The notes beneath the pieces are model-generated. The model was given only the letters and a program-made list of their open reading frames with translations, ran no database searches and was not told the origin of the DNA. Below are positions 1-5,668 of a DNA stretch of 5,738 bases, piece after piece. The first letter of the stretch is position 1; each line of letters starts with the position of its first letter. This DNA comes from PVC group bacterium (GTDB lineage: Bacteria > GCA-001730085 > JADFSZ01). The position numbers and the translations under genes were made by a program. The stretch lies in assembly GCA_022560555.1 (NCBI GenBank), contig JADFSZ010000117.1, positions 1-5,738 on the forward strand, in the 5' to 3' direction.

Positions 1-83
1 TGATGTGTACACTCGTTAGTATTATAATGGGCCTTGTTCCCATGCTTCTCGGAATCAAACGTTTAGAAAAACTTGAATATTGA
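1..83 (+). CDS. C-terminal end of an unidentified membrane protein (5' partial)
   Basis: The frame ending in the TGA at 81-83 is open back to the window edge and gives 26 complete residues, ending MGLVPMLLGIKRLEKLEY. The visible part is a hydrophobic run of about 15 residues (LVSIIMGLVPMLLGI) followed by a charged tail (KRLEKLEY). That is the pattern of a last transmembrane helix with a cytoplasmic positive end. The stop lies 7 bases before the ATG of the acyl-CoA ligase, so the two are probably co-transcribed and perhaps translationally coupled. Transporters and acyltransferases are common neighbours of such ligases, but too little is visible to assign a family. A chance open frame cannot be excluded on this length. 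Confidence 0.55.
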   Translation, partial: MCTLVSIIMGLVPMLLGIKRLEKLEY

Positions 84-90
84 GCCGTCC

Positions 91-1623
91 ATGAAATCTC
101 TCATAGAAATTCTTGAAAACACAGCCCGTAAAAAACCTCTTAAGGAAATGATTGTTAGCCCCGAGGAAAGGCTTATGTATTTTCAGGTTATAAACCGGGT
201 TCGGCGACTGGCCGGTATTTTGGCACATGATTTCCATGTAGAAGACGGAGATCGGGTTCTTATTCAGTTAAAGAATTCATCTCAATTTATCGTGAGTTAT
301 TTTGCCGTTTTGGAGGTAGGCGCCGTTCCTGTTCCTCTTGGAATATTTCTTTCAAAAAATGAAGTATCCTACATTATGAAGGACTCAGAACCGGTGCTCG
401 CGTTGTCAGTCGAAGAGTTTTTAGATAAGCTTGAGGGAGCCAAAATTGAAAGCGGGCAAGAACAAGTTCGACTCCTTTCGATGGATGAAGCCGGCCAATA
501 CGATAATGTTAAGAAATATTTAAAACATGTCCGGCCTTATTATCGTAAAAATAAGGATGATTTCGAAAAGATTGCCGTGATTATATATACCTCCGGGACA
601 ACAGGATACCCAAAGGGCGTGATGCTGACTCATGGGAACTTACTTGCCAATTTAAAGGCATCTGTTGAGAGAATTCCTTTTCAAGCCAGTGATCATGTGT
701 TGGGGTTTTTACCGTTTTACCATTCTTTTGCGTTTACGGTTTGTGTTCTTATACCTATTTACGTCGGAGCTACAATTTATATCAGACCTTCCGTAATTCC
801 CCTTCAGAAATTTATGTGGTGGGCTGTTAATAACGGCATTACGATGTTCCCGGGAGTTCCGAAAGTGTTTTATCTTTTAGCGAGAAGCAAGATCCCTCTC
901 TGGTTTCGATTATTTAACCGGATTCGAATGTGTATATCGGGCGCCGCTCCGTTAGATGAAAATACATTGCAGAATTTTGAGAAAACACTTCGCATCCCTC
1001 TCTTGGAGGGATACGGGTTATCCGAAGCTTCCCCGGTTGTATCCGCGAATCCTCTCATGGGTGTCCGAAAAGCACTCTCCGTTGGGCCTTCTCTCGAGGG
1101 AGTAGACGTTAAAATTATTGACAAAGACGAACGTGAATTGTCCGTGGGAAGCGTCGGCGAACTCATAGTCAAAGGGCCTAACGTAATGAAAGGGTACTAT
1201 AAAAAAGAGGAGGAAACAAAAGAAGCCATTAAAAATGGATGGCTTTTTACCGGGGATATAGCCCGTATTGATGAAGAAGGCTATATTTTTATTGTGGATA
1301 GAAAAAAAGATCTCATTATCGTAAATGGTTTGAATGTATATCCCCGTGAAGTTGAAGTTGTTCTCGAAAGTTATCCGAAAGTTAAAGAAGCGGCTGTTAT
1401 TAAAGGAATGACAACGACTTTTTCCGAATACCCGATTGCCGTTCTTGTTATTCAGGAGGGGGCAGAAACATCCGTGGATGAGCTGAATTGTTTTTGCCAA
1501 GAGCGCCTTTCTCCCTATAAAGTTCCGCGCCGATATTATTTTTGCGACAGCTTTCCTAAAACACCGACCGGAAAGACTCTCAAGCGGGAAATCAAAATCG
1601 AGGAAATGGAAGCGGCAAAGTAA
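91..1623 (+). CDS. AMP-forming acyl-CoA synthetase (long-chain fatty-acid--CoA ligase type)
   Basis: This is a 510-residue ANL-superfamily adenylating enzyme, complete and of normal length. It should activate a fatty acid with ATP to an acyl-adenylate and transfer it to CoA (possibly ACP) in the cytosol. Visible motifs are the ATP-binding loop YTSGTTGYPKG (residues 166-176), GYGLSEASP (307-315), TGD (387-389), the hinge DRKKDLIIVNG (403-413), and the C-terminal PKTPTGK with the catalytic lysine at 495. The overall pattern resembles FadD/LcfB-type ligases; chain-length preference cannot be read from sequence. A TTG at 73 in the same frame would add six residues and overlap the upstream stop. 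I chose ATG 91 because MKSLIEILENTARKKP starts where the family usually does. Neither start has a good Shine-Dalgarno sequence, which fits coupling to the upstream frame. No own promoter is visible. Confidence 0.92.
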   Translation: MKSLIEILENTARKKPLKEMIVSPEERLMYFQVINRVRRLAGILAHDFHVEDGDRVLIQLKNSSQFIVSYFAVLEVGAVPVPLGIFLSKNEVSYIMKDSEPVLALSVEEFLDKLEGAKIESGQEQVRLLSMDEAGQYDNVKKYLKHVRPYYRKNKDDFEKIAVIIYTSGTTGYPKGVMLTHGNLLANLKASVERIPFQASDHVLGFLPFYHSFAFTVCVLIPIYVGATIYIRPSVIPLQKFMWWAVNNGITMFPGVPKVFYLLARSKIPLWFRLFNRIRMCISGAAPLDENTLQNFEKTLRIPLLEGYGLSEASPVVSANPLMGVRKALSVGPSLEGVDVKIIDKDERELSVGSVGELIVKGPNVMKGYYKKEEETKEAIKNGWLFTGDIARIDEEGYIFIVDRKKDLIIVNGLNVYPREVEVVLESYPKVKEAAVIKGMTTTFSEYPIAVLVIQEGAETSVDELNCFCQERLSPYKVPRRYYFCDSFPKTPTGKTLKREIKIEEMEAAK

Positions 1624-1626
1624 TTT

Positions 1627-1668
1627 TTTTATCTATATTAGTGAAATATTTCACTAATATAGATAAAA
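1627..1668. promoter_or_regulatory. Perfect 42-bp palindrome with a Rex-operator-like core
   Basis: Two 21-base arms are exactly complementary with no spacer, centred between 1647 and 1648. The centre is GTGAAATATTTCAC (1641-1654), i.e. GTGAA-ATAT-TTCAC. Known Rex operators in several phyla resemble TTGTGAA-W4-TTCACAA. The 18 bases at 1639-1656 match this with one mismatch per half-site. It begins 4 bases after the ligase stop and lies about 80 bases upstream of the rex -35 box. It could also form a hairpin in RNA and help end the ligase transcript. However, the T-run (1624-1630) precedes and enters the left arm, and no T-run follows the right arm on the plus strand, so it is not a standard intrinsic terminator. 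Rex binding is inferred from the motif and the neighbouring gene. Confidence 0.72.
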
Positions 1669-1746
1669 TCATGATATATGTAATAGACTATAAATTTTAA
1701 ACTTACGTAAATATATTTCATGAATTTTGAACTGTAAAATATATTA

Positions 1747-1775
1747 TTGACAGATATCCTCAATTATGTTAATAA
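1747..1775 (+). promoter_or_regulatory. Probable sigma-70-type promoter of rex-serC-serA
   Basis: A perfect -35 hexamer TTGACA lies at 1747-1752. With a 17-base spacer, a modest -10 (TAATAA) lies at 1770-1775; TTAATA at 1769 or TAATAT at 1773 are alternatives. Transcription would start near 1782, inside the second Rex-like site and about 30 bases before the rex ATG. The surrounding DNA is very AT-rich. The -35 is convincing; the exact -10 is uncertain. Confidence 0.6.
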
Positions 1776-1776
1776 T

Positions 1777-1794
1777 ATGTGAAATGATTCACCA
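1777..1794. promoter_or_regulatory. Second Rex-operator-like site over the rex transcription start
   Basis: The core GTGAA-ATGA-TTCAC (1779-1792) has the same half-sites and 4-base spacing as the centre of the 42-bp palindrome, but the symmetry does not extend outward. It lies just downstream of the predicted -10 box, where bound repressor would block initiation, and ends 16 bases before the rex ATG. Its recurrence in one intergenic region directly upstream of a rex gene supports Rex autoregulation. The binding protein itself is inferred. Confidence 0.62.
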
Positions 1795-1810
1795 ATAACA
1801 AAGGTTTATA

Positions 1811-2419
1811 ATGCTCCCGATTTGCACCTTAGAGAGGCTTTGTAAGATTTTTCAGGTTCTTGAGAGATATGAATTGGACCATATCCAGGCGGTGTCATCG
1901 AGGGACTTGGAAAAATGTATCCACGCCACATCTGTGACGATTCGTAAAGATATCAGCGCGATTGGGCGCGTGGGTGTCACAAAGAGAGGGTATGATGTCA
2001 TTGAGCTCAAAAAACATATCGGTGAACATCTTAAGCTCTTTCGTAAACGAAGAGCGTGTCTTGTCGGGCTGGGAAGAATCGGAGGCGCGCTTCTTGAGTA
2101 TCAAACCTTGCAAGATGATGGATTTGAAATCATAGCCGGATTTGATAACAATGTGAACAAAGTTGAACGTATGCGCACAGATATCCGGGTTTATCCCGTT
2201 CATGAATTGTTAGATATTGTAAAGAGCCATAGAATTGAACTAGGTATTATTGCCGTTCCGGGCGAAGCCGCGCAAAAAGTAGCCGATCAATTAAACAAAG
2301 CGGGTATTAAAGGGATTTTGAATTTTTCACCCGTTGGTATAGCGCTGCCGGATAGGGTCATAGTCGAAAATATTGATTTTACGACAGCTTTAAGAATTTT
2401 GGCCGCCAAAATGGGTTAG
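1811..2419 (+). CDS. rex: Redox-sensing transcriptional repressor Rex
   Basis: This 202-residue protein matches Rex in length and layout. Rex is a cytosolic homodimeric repressor that binds DNA when NAD+ dominates and lets go when NADH rises. Residues 1-75 form the winged helix, with the recognition segment TSVTIRKDIS (40-49) and a wing ending KRGYDV (58-63). A Rossmann domain follows: GLGRIG (86-91) as the dinucleotide-binding glycine motif, FD (111-112) after the second strand, then IIAVPGEAAQKVAD (146-159). The family signature GILNFSPV (168-175) and a C-terminal swap helix (about 187-199) follow. The ATG is preceded by a modest AAGG (1801-1804) six bases away. It is the first gene of an apparent operon with serC (27-base gap) and serA. 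Two GTGAA-N4-TTCAC sites upstream point to autoregulation. The pairing with serine genes is unusual, since Rex typically controls fermentation and respiration genes. Confidence 0.93.
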   Translation: MLPICTLERLCKIFQVLERYELDHIQAVSSRDLEKCIHATSVTIRKDISAIGRVGVTKRGYDVIELKKHIGEHLKLFRKRRACLVGLGRIGGALLEYQTLQDDGFEIIAGFDNNVNKVERMRTDIRVYPVHELLDIVKSHRIELGIIAVPGEAAQKVADQLNKAGIKGILNFSPVGIALPDRVIVENIDFTTALRILAAKMG

Positions 2420-2446
2420 ATGAGAACATCAGAAAGGAATAAGGCG

Positions 2447-3529
2447 ATGAGAAAAGTTTTTAATTTTAGCGCGGGGCCGGCCGTTTTACCCCAAGAGGTT
2501 CTCCGGGAAGCAGCGGATGAAATGCTGGATTATCAAGGCTGTGGGATGTCTGTGATGGAGCTTTCTCATCGCGGCAAAGAGTTTGGTGAAATACTCGAAA
2601 ACGCTGAAAAACTTTTACGGGATCTTCTCAAGATTCCTAAGAATTATCACGTTTTGTTTCTTCAAGGCGGCGCCACCCTGCAGTTTGCTATGGTGCCTAT
2701 GAACCTTTTTGGAAAAACAGGACGCGCTCACTATTTTCATACGGGACTTTGGTCTAAAAAGGCCATTTTTGAAGCTAAGAAATTCGGAGAAGTTTTGATT
2801 TCTGCAAGCTCTGAAGATAAAAATTTCACATATTTGCCAACGGTTAAAGCGCAAGATCTTCAGCCGGACGGAGATTATATTTTTATGGTGACGAATAACA
2901 CGATTTACGGAACATGTTTTAAAAATATTCCGGATACAGGAAATATCCCTCTGGTGGGGGATATGTCTTCCAATATTCTTTCGGAGCCCATAGATGTGCA
3001 AAAATTCGGGATCATATTTGCCGGAGCTCAGAAAAACATCGGCCCGGCGGGTTTGACCATTGTGATCATTCGTGAAGACCTGGTTGAGAGGACTGAAAAG
3101 AAAATACCGACTTATCTCGATTATAAAACTCATGTTAAAAATAAGTCGCTTTATAATACACCTCCCTGTTACACCGTTTACCTGGCGAAACTTGTGTTTG
3201 AGTGGATCAAGGAGCAAGGGGGATTAGACGCTATGGGCAGGCGTAATCATGATAAAGCCGGTCTTTTATACGATTATCTTGATGCGTCAACATTGTTTAA
3301 ATCTCCCGTTGTAAAACACGACCGTTCGATCATGAATGTGACTTTTGTGACGGGGCAGCCCCAACTCGATGACATTTTTATCCGGGAGGCCGAAGGAGCC
3401 GGACTAAAGAACCTCAAAGGACATCGTGCCGTCGGAGGCATGCGGGCCAGCATTTATAATGCCATGCCGAAGGAAGGCGTGGAAACGCTTATTCGGTTTA
3501 TGGAAACATTTGAAAAAACACACACGTAA
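2447..3529 (+). CDS. serC: Phosphoserine aminotransferase SerC
   Basis: This 360-residue PLP enzyme is essentially the length of E. coli SerC. It converts 3-phosphohydroxypyruvate plus glutamate to O-phosphoserine and 2-oxoglutarate, the second step of serine synthesis. Related enzymes also act in vitamin B6 synthesis. Visible features are the N-terminal FNFSAGPAVLP (5-15), GGATLQF (74-80), W102 expected to stack on PLP, T152, D172, the Schiff-base lysine K196 in AQKNIGPAG, N237-T238, and the C-terminal substrate-binding GHRAVGGMRASIYNAMP with H326, R327 and R333. An in-frame ATG at 2420, directly after the rex stop, would add nine residues. I prefer 2447 because GAAAGGA (2433-2438) sits 8 bases upstream and the protein then begins MRKVFNFSAGP, as the family does. 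The gene follows rex by 27 bases and precedes serA by 10. Confidence 0.95.
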   Translation: MRKVFNFSAGPAVLPQEVLREAADEMLDYQGCGMSVMELSHRGKEFGEILENAEKLLRDLLKIPKNYHVLFLQGGATLQFAMVPMNLFGKTGRAHYFHTGLWSKKAIFEAKKFGEVLISASSEDKNFTYLPTVKAQDLQPDGDYIFMVTNNTIYGTCFKNIPDTGNIPLVGDMSSNILSEPIDVQKFGIIFAGAQKNIGPAGLTIVIIREDLVERTEKKIPTYLDYKTHVKNKSLYNTPPCYTVYLAKLVFEWIKEQGGLDAMGRRNHDKAGLLYDYLDASTLFKSPVVKHDRSIMNVTFVTGQPQLDDIFIREAEGAGLKNLKGHRAVGGMRASIYNAMPKEGVETLIRFMETFEKTHT

Positions 3530-3539
3530 GGAGCAACTG

Positions 3540-4769
3540 ATGACAACAAAACATCCAAGCGCGAAAGTATCTTACGATCCCGGCACTGACAAGCCGTCTT
3601 ATAAAATTAAGACGCTGAATAAAATATCATCCGACGGATTAAGCCTTTTTGAACTTGACCGCTATGAAATCGGCAGTGAAATCCAAAATCCCGACGCCAT
3701 TGTTTTAAGAAGCTGTAAAATGCTCGATATGGATCTACCCGATACTCTTTTGGCTGTCGGAAGAGCCGGCATCGGTGTGAATAATATTCCGATTGAAAAA
3801 TGCACCGAAAGAGGAGTGGTTGTGATGAATACGCCGGGGGCCAACGCGAACGCGGTTAAGGAATTGGCTATACTTGGGCTTTTATTGTCCAGTCGGAAAA
3901 TTCTTGAAGGACTTGTATTTTCACAATCCCTCAAAGGAAAGGGGACCGAGATCCCGAATATTATTGAGGAACAAAAGAAAAACTACGGCGGCCAAGAAAT
4001 CGCGGGTAAACAGCTAGGGGTGATTGGCTTGGGAAAAATCGGTGTCATGCTGGCCAATAGTGCTTTGGATCTTGGAATGAATGTTGTCGGTTATGACCCT
4101 TTTATATCTGTCGAAGCGGCGTGGGGGTTGTCACGGGACGTGGAAAGAGAGGAAGGCCTCGACAGGCTTGTTGCCAAGTCGGATTATATCTCGATTCATA
4201 CACCCCTGACGGATGAAACACGGGGACTCATCGATATGGAGAAATTCCAAAGAATGAAAAAAGGGGTTCGATTACTTAATTTTTCACGCGGAGGCATCGT
4301 GAATAATGATGATCTTAAAAAAGCCATTGAAACAGGTGTTGTGGCCGGATATGTTACGGATTTCCCCGATGATGACCTTATTAACTCTAAAAATGTGATA
4401 TGTATTCCGCATTTGGGAGCCTCTACACGTGAAGCCGAAAGCAACTGCGCTCAAATGATGGCTCGACAAATGAAAGATTTCCTTGAGAACGGAAATATTA
4501 TCAATTCCGTTAATTTTCCGACATGCTCGCTAGAGCGAACGAGCAGCTATCGCCTTTTGATCGCAAACAGAAATATTCCGAATATGGTTGGGCAAATCTC
4601 AACAATACTCGCGAGAGAAGATATTAATATCGTCGAGATGCTTAACAAAAGCCGAGATGAGATCGCGTACAATATTATCGATATTTCCAGCCACGCGTCC
4701 AAGGCGATCATTCAAGCCATGGCCAAGACCAAGGGTGTGGTCACCGTCAGGCTATTGTCGCATGAATAA
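3540..4769 (+). CDS. serA: D-3-phosphoglycerate dehydrogenase SerA, short type with ACT domain
   Basis: This 409-residue NAD-dependent D-2-hydroxyacid dehydrogenase oxidises 3-phosphoglycerate to 3-phosphohydroxypyruvate, the first committed step of serine synthesis. Visible motifs are RAGIGVNN (75-82), NTPGANANAVKEL (97-109), the NAD-binding GLGKIG (163-168), catalytic R250 in NFSRGG, and catalytic H291 in PHLGAST. About residues 335-409 form a C-terminal ACT domain (LIANRNIPNMVGQISTILA), expected to bind a regulatory amino acid, probably serine. The intervening ASB domain of the long bacterial form is absent. Where E. coli SerA has its catalytic Glu (FPTEP), this protein reads FPDDD, with Asp278 in that place. 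As I recall, DFP-N/D variants occur in other short SerAs. TAAGGAG (3527-3533), overlapping the serC stop, is the ribosome site for ATG 3540. The frame is open back to 3426, but that part overlaps serC and has no family similarity. No serB is visible. Confidence 0.95.
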   Translation: MTTKHPSAKVSYDPGTDKPSYKIKTLNKISSDGLSLFELDRYEIGSEIQNPDAIVLRSCKMLDMDLPDTLLAVGRAGIGVNNIPIEKCTERGVVVMNTPGANANAVKELAILGLLLSSRKILEGLVFSQSLKGKGTEIPNIIEEQKKNYGGQEIAGKQLGVIGLGKIGVMLANSALDLGMNVVGYDPFISVEAAWGLSRDVEREEGLDRLVAKSDYISIHTPLTDETRGLIDMEKFQRMKKGVRLLNFSRGGIVNNDDLKKAIETGVVAGYVTDFPDDDLINSKNVICIPHLGASTREAESNCAQMMARQMKDFLENGNIINSVNFPTCSLERTSSYRLLIANRNIPNMVGQISTILAREDINIVEMLNKSRDEIAYNIIDISSHASKAIIQAMAKTKGVVTVRLLSHE

Positions 4770-4800
4770 TTAAAATCCTGAGACTTTCACTATCTCACAA

Positions 4801-4838
4801 AACCTCGAACGGGGAAATTTCCCGTCCGAGGTTTTTTT
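4801..4838 (+). terminator. Strong intrinsic terminator after serA
   Basis: The arms AACCTCG-A-ACGGG (4801-4813) and CCCGT-C-CGAGGTT (4821-4833) pair with one internal mismatch and a small AT loop. They are followed by a run of seven T (4832-4838). It begins 31 bases after the serA stop and separates the rex-serC-serA unit from the mraZ promoter. The right-hand T-run shows plus-strand polarity. Confidence 0.9.
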
Positions 4839-4929
4839 ACGCAAGATTTAATTTAATAAGTTATTATATATAATCTAAGTAATATCAATATATTATAGAT
4901 TTACTGGGTCGTAATTCATATAAAACATC

Positions 4930-4959
4930 TTGACACAGGCCTTTAGGTCATGGTAAATT
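4930..4959 (+). promoter_or_regulatory. mraZ promoter with extended -10
   Basis: A perfect -35 TTGACA (4930-4935) is followed after 18 bases by TAAATT (4954-4959). TG at 4951-4952, one base before the hexamer, makes an extended -10 (TGn). The start point would be near 4966, inside the MraZ boxes. The 90 bases between the terminator and this promoter are very AT-rich and could act as an UP element. I see nothing else in them. Confidence 0.7.
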
Positions 4960-4985
4960 ATGGGTAGATGTGGGTAAAAGTGGGA
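4951..4985 (+). promoter_or_regulatory. MraZ operator: four TGGG-type boxes at exact 10-bp spacing
   Basis: TGGTA (4951), TGGGT (4961), TGGGT (4971) and TGGGA (4981) recur every 10 bases with 5-base spacers. MraZ is known to bind tandem TGGGN repeats with 5-base spacers upstream of its own gene. The array overlaps the -10 box and the predicted transcription start and ends 19 bases before the mraZ ATG, so bound MraZ should repress the operon. The first box is the weakest and also supplies the TG of the extended -10. Confidence 0.88.
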
Positions 4986-5004
4986 TAAGTAAGGAGAATT
5001 CCCA

Positions 5005-5448
5005 ATGTTCATGGGTCATCATATCCATAAAATAGACGCGCGAGATCGCCTGAGCATACCCGTCCGAATGCGCGAAGAACTGTATCGCGGCGGCCGGGAG
5101 CATCCGATCATTACTGTGGGATTTGAAAAATGCCTGTTTTTGTATCCCATGGAGCGCTGGAAAAATTTTTCCGAAGAAGCCGAAAGCCTAAAAACATCCC
5201 GTGAAGATTCCCGGAAAATCGAGCGATTTTTATTTGCCAACGCCAGTGAGTGCCCTTTTGACAGCCAGGGCCGCATTCTTGTGGCGAAACATCTCTTGGA
5301 TTATGCCCAACTGAATAAAGACGTTGTGATTATCGGTGTGAGGAATCGTATTGAGCTATGGGACAAATCGGAATGGGAAACGCAATCCATGCTCATACGT
5401 AAAACCGTTTTAGACGTCTCAGAAAATATTGACGGATTTTCCATTTAA
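5005..5448 (+). CDS. mraZ: MraZ, division/cell-wall cluster transcriptional regulator
   Basis: This 147-residue protein is typical of MraZ, a DNA-binding protein that oligomerises into a ring and represses the dcw cluster it heads. It carries two SpoVT-AbrB-like half domains, each with the D-x-x-x-R signature. The first is DARDR (11-15) in KIDARDRLSIP, where the usual Gly before Arg is Asp. The second is the canonical DSQGR (86-90). The motif ITVGFEKCLFLYP (36-48) between them is also family-like. Start ATG 5005 gives MFMGHHIHKID, aligning with the common MFLGEYEHTLD beginning. AAGGAG at 4991-4996 lies eight bases upstream. Four matching MraZ boxes precede it, so autorepression is very likely. 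A 16-bp tandem duplication includes its last codons and stop. Confidence 0.95.
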   Translation: MFMGHHIHKIDARDRLSIPVRMREELYRGGREHPIITVGFEKCLFLYPMERWKNFSEEAESLKTSREDSRKIERFLFANASECPFDSQGRILVAKHLLDYAQLNKDVVIIGVRNRIELWDKSEWETQSMLIRKTVLDVSENIDGFSI

Positions 5449-5479
5449 CGGATTTTCCATTTAACTGGTTTTCGATATA
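5432..5479 (+). repeat. 16-bp tandem repeat across the mraZ stop (two exact copies, one decayed)
   Basis: ACGGATTTTCCATTTA occurs at 5432-5447 and again, without a gap, at 5448-5463. A third unit at 5464-5479 (ACTGGTTTTCGATATA) matches 12 of 16 bases. The first copy encodes the last MraZ residues and most of its stop. The later copies fill the spacer before the small ORF. It looks like a local slippage duplication; no function is evident. Confidence 0.85.
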
Positions 5480-5484
5480 AACGG

Positions 5485-5493
5485 AAGGAGGTG
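5485..5493 (+). promoter_or_regulatory. Near-ideal ribosome binding site of the small ORF
   Basis: AAGGAGGTG is complementary over nine bases to the usual 3' end of 16S rRNA (CACCUCCUU). It ends 7 bases before ATG 5501. It is the strongest ribosome site in the window, which argues that the short frame downstream is really translated. Confidence 0.8.
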
Positions 5494-5500
5494 CTTGTCC

Positions 5501-5668
5501 ATGAAATTAAGTGACGAATCAGAAAAAATTATTATGGATTTAGGAAAACAACTTACGAACAGGGAGTTAAAAGTGATGCTCCAGGAAGTTTTGACTCAGC
5601 TTGAGACGGGCAAAACACCGGCTGATAAAAACGTGAGGCTATACGACTCTAAAATTTCACTAAGATAA
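5501..5668 (+). CDS. Small hypothetical protein (55 aa) directly after mraZ
   Basis: The frame runs from ATG 5501 to TAA 5666-5668 and encodes 55 residues, beginning MKLSDESEKIIMDLGK and ending DSKISLR. I do not recognise the family. Residues 1-36 look largely helical and amphipathic, with alternating acidic or basic and Leu/Ile/Val/Met positions (ELKVMLQEVLTQLE). A polar, basic tail follows (GKTPADKNVRLYDSK). There is no transmembrane segment, signal peptide or cysteine, so it is probably a small soluble protein; it does not look like FtsL. It sits 52 bases after mraZ, in the place where rsmH usually begins, and has an excellent ribosome site. It is likely transcribed from the MraZ-controlled promoter. 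The helical N-terminus could mediate binding to a partner, but that is inference. Confidence 0.72.
   Translation: MKLSDESEKIIMDLGKQLTNRELKVMLQEVLTQLETGKTPADKNVRLYDSKISLR

Noticed and set aside
870-1500. Long antisense open frames within the acyl-CoA ligase
   Set aside because: They lie entirely opposite a gene with intact motifs and show no recognisable protein features or ribosome sites. The antisense frames in rex, serC, serA and mraZ were rejected for the same reason.
1711-1743. AATATATTT / AAATATATT inverted repeat between the palindrome and the rex promoter
   Set aside because: It is only A and T, nine bases with a long loop, and expected by chance in this AT-rich gap.
2420-2446. serC starting at the ATG immediately after the rex stop
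   Set aside because: The extra nine residues (MRTSERNKA) are not family-like, and the sequence contains the GAAAGGA ribosome site for the ATG at 2447.
3426-3539. serA starting 114 bases earlier, inside serC
   Set aside because: The extension overlaps serC in another frame and does not resemble SerA. TAAGGAG just before ATG 3540 decides the start.
4588-4773. Overlapping 61-residue plus-strand frame at the end of serA
   Set aside because: It runs through the conserved ACT domain in another frame and has no family-like content.
4779-4797. Short TGAGA/TCTCA hairpin just after serA
   Set aside because: A five-base stem is too weak to matter beside the strong terminator at 4801-4838.
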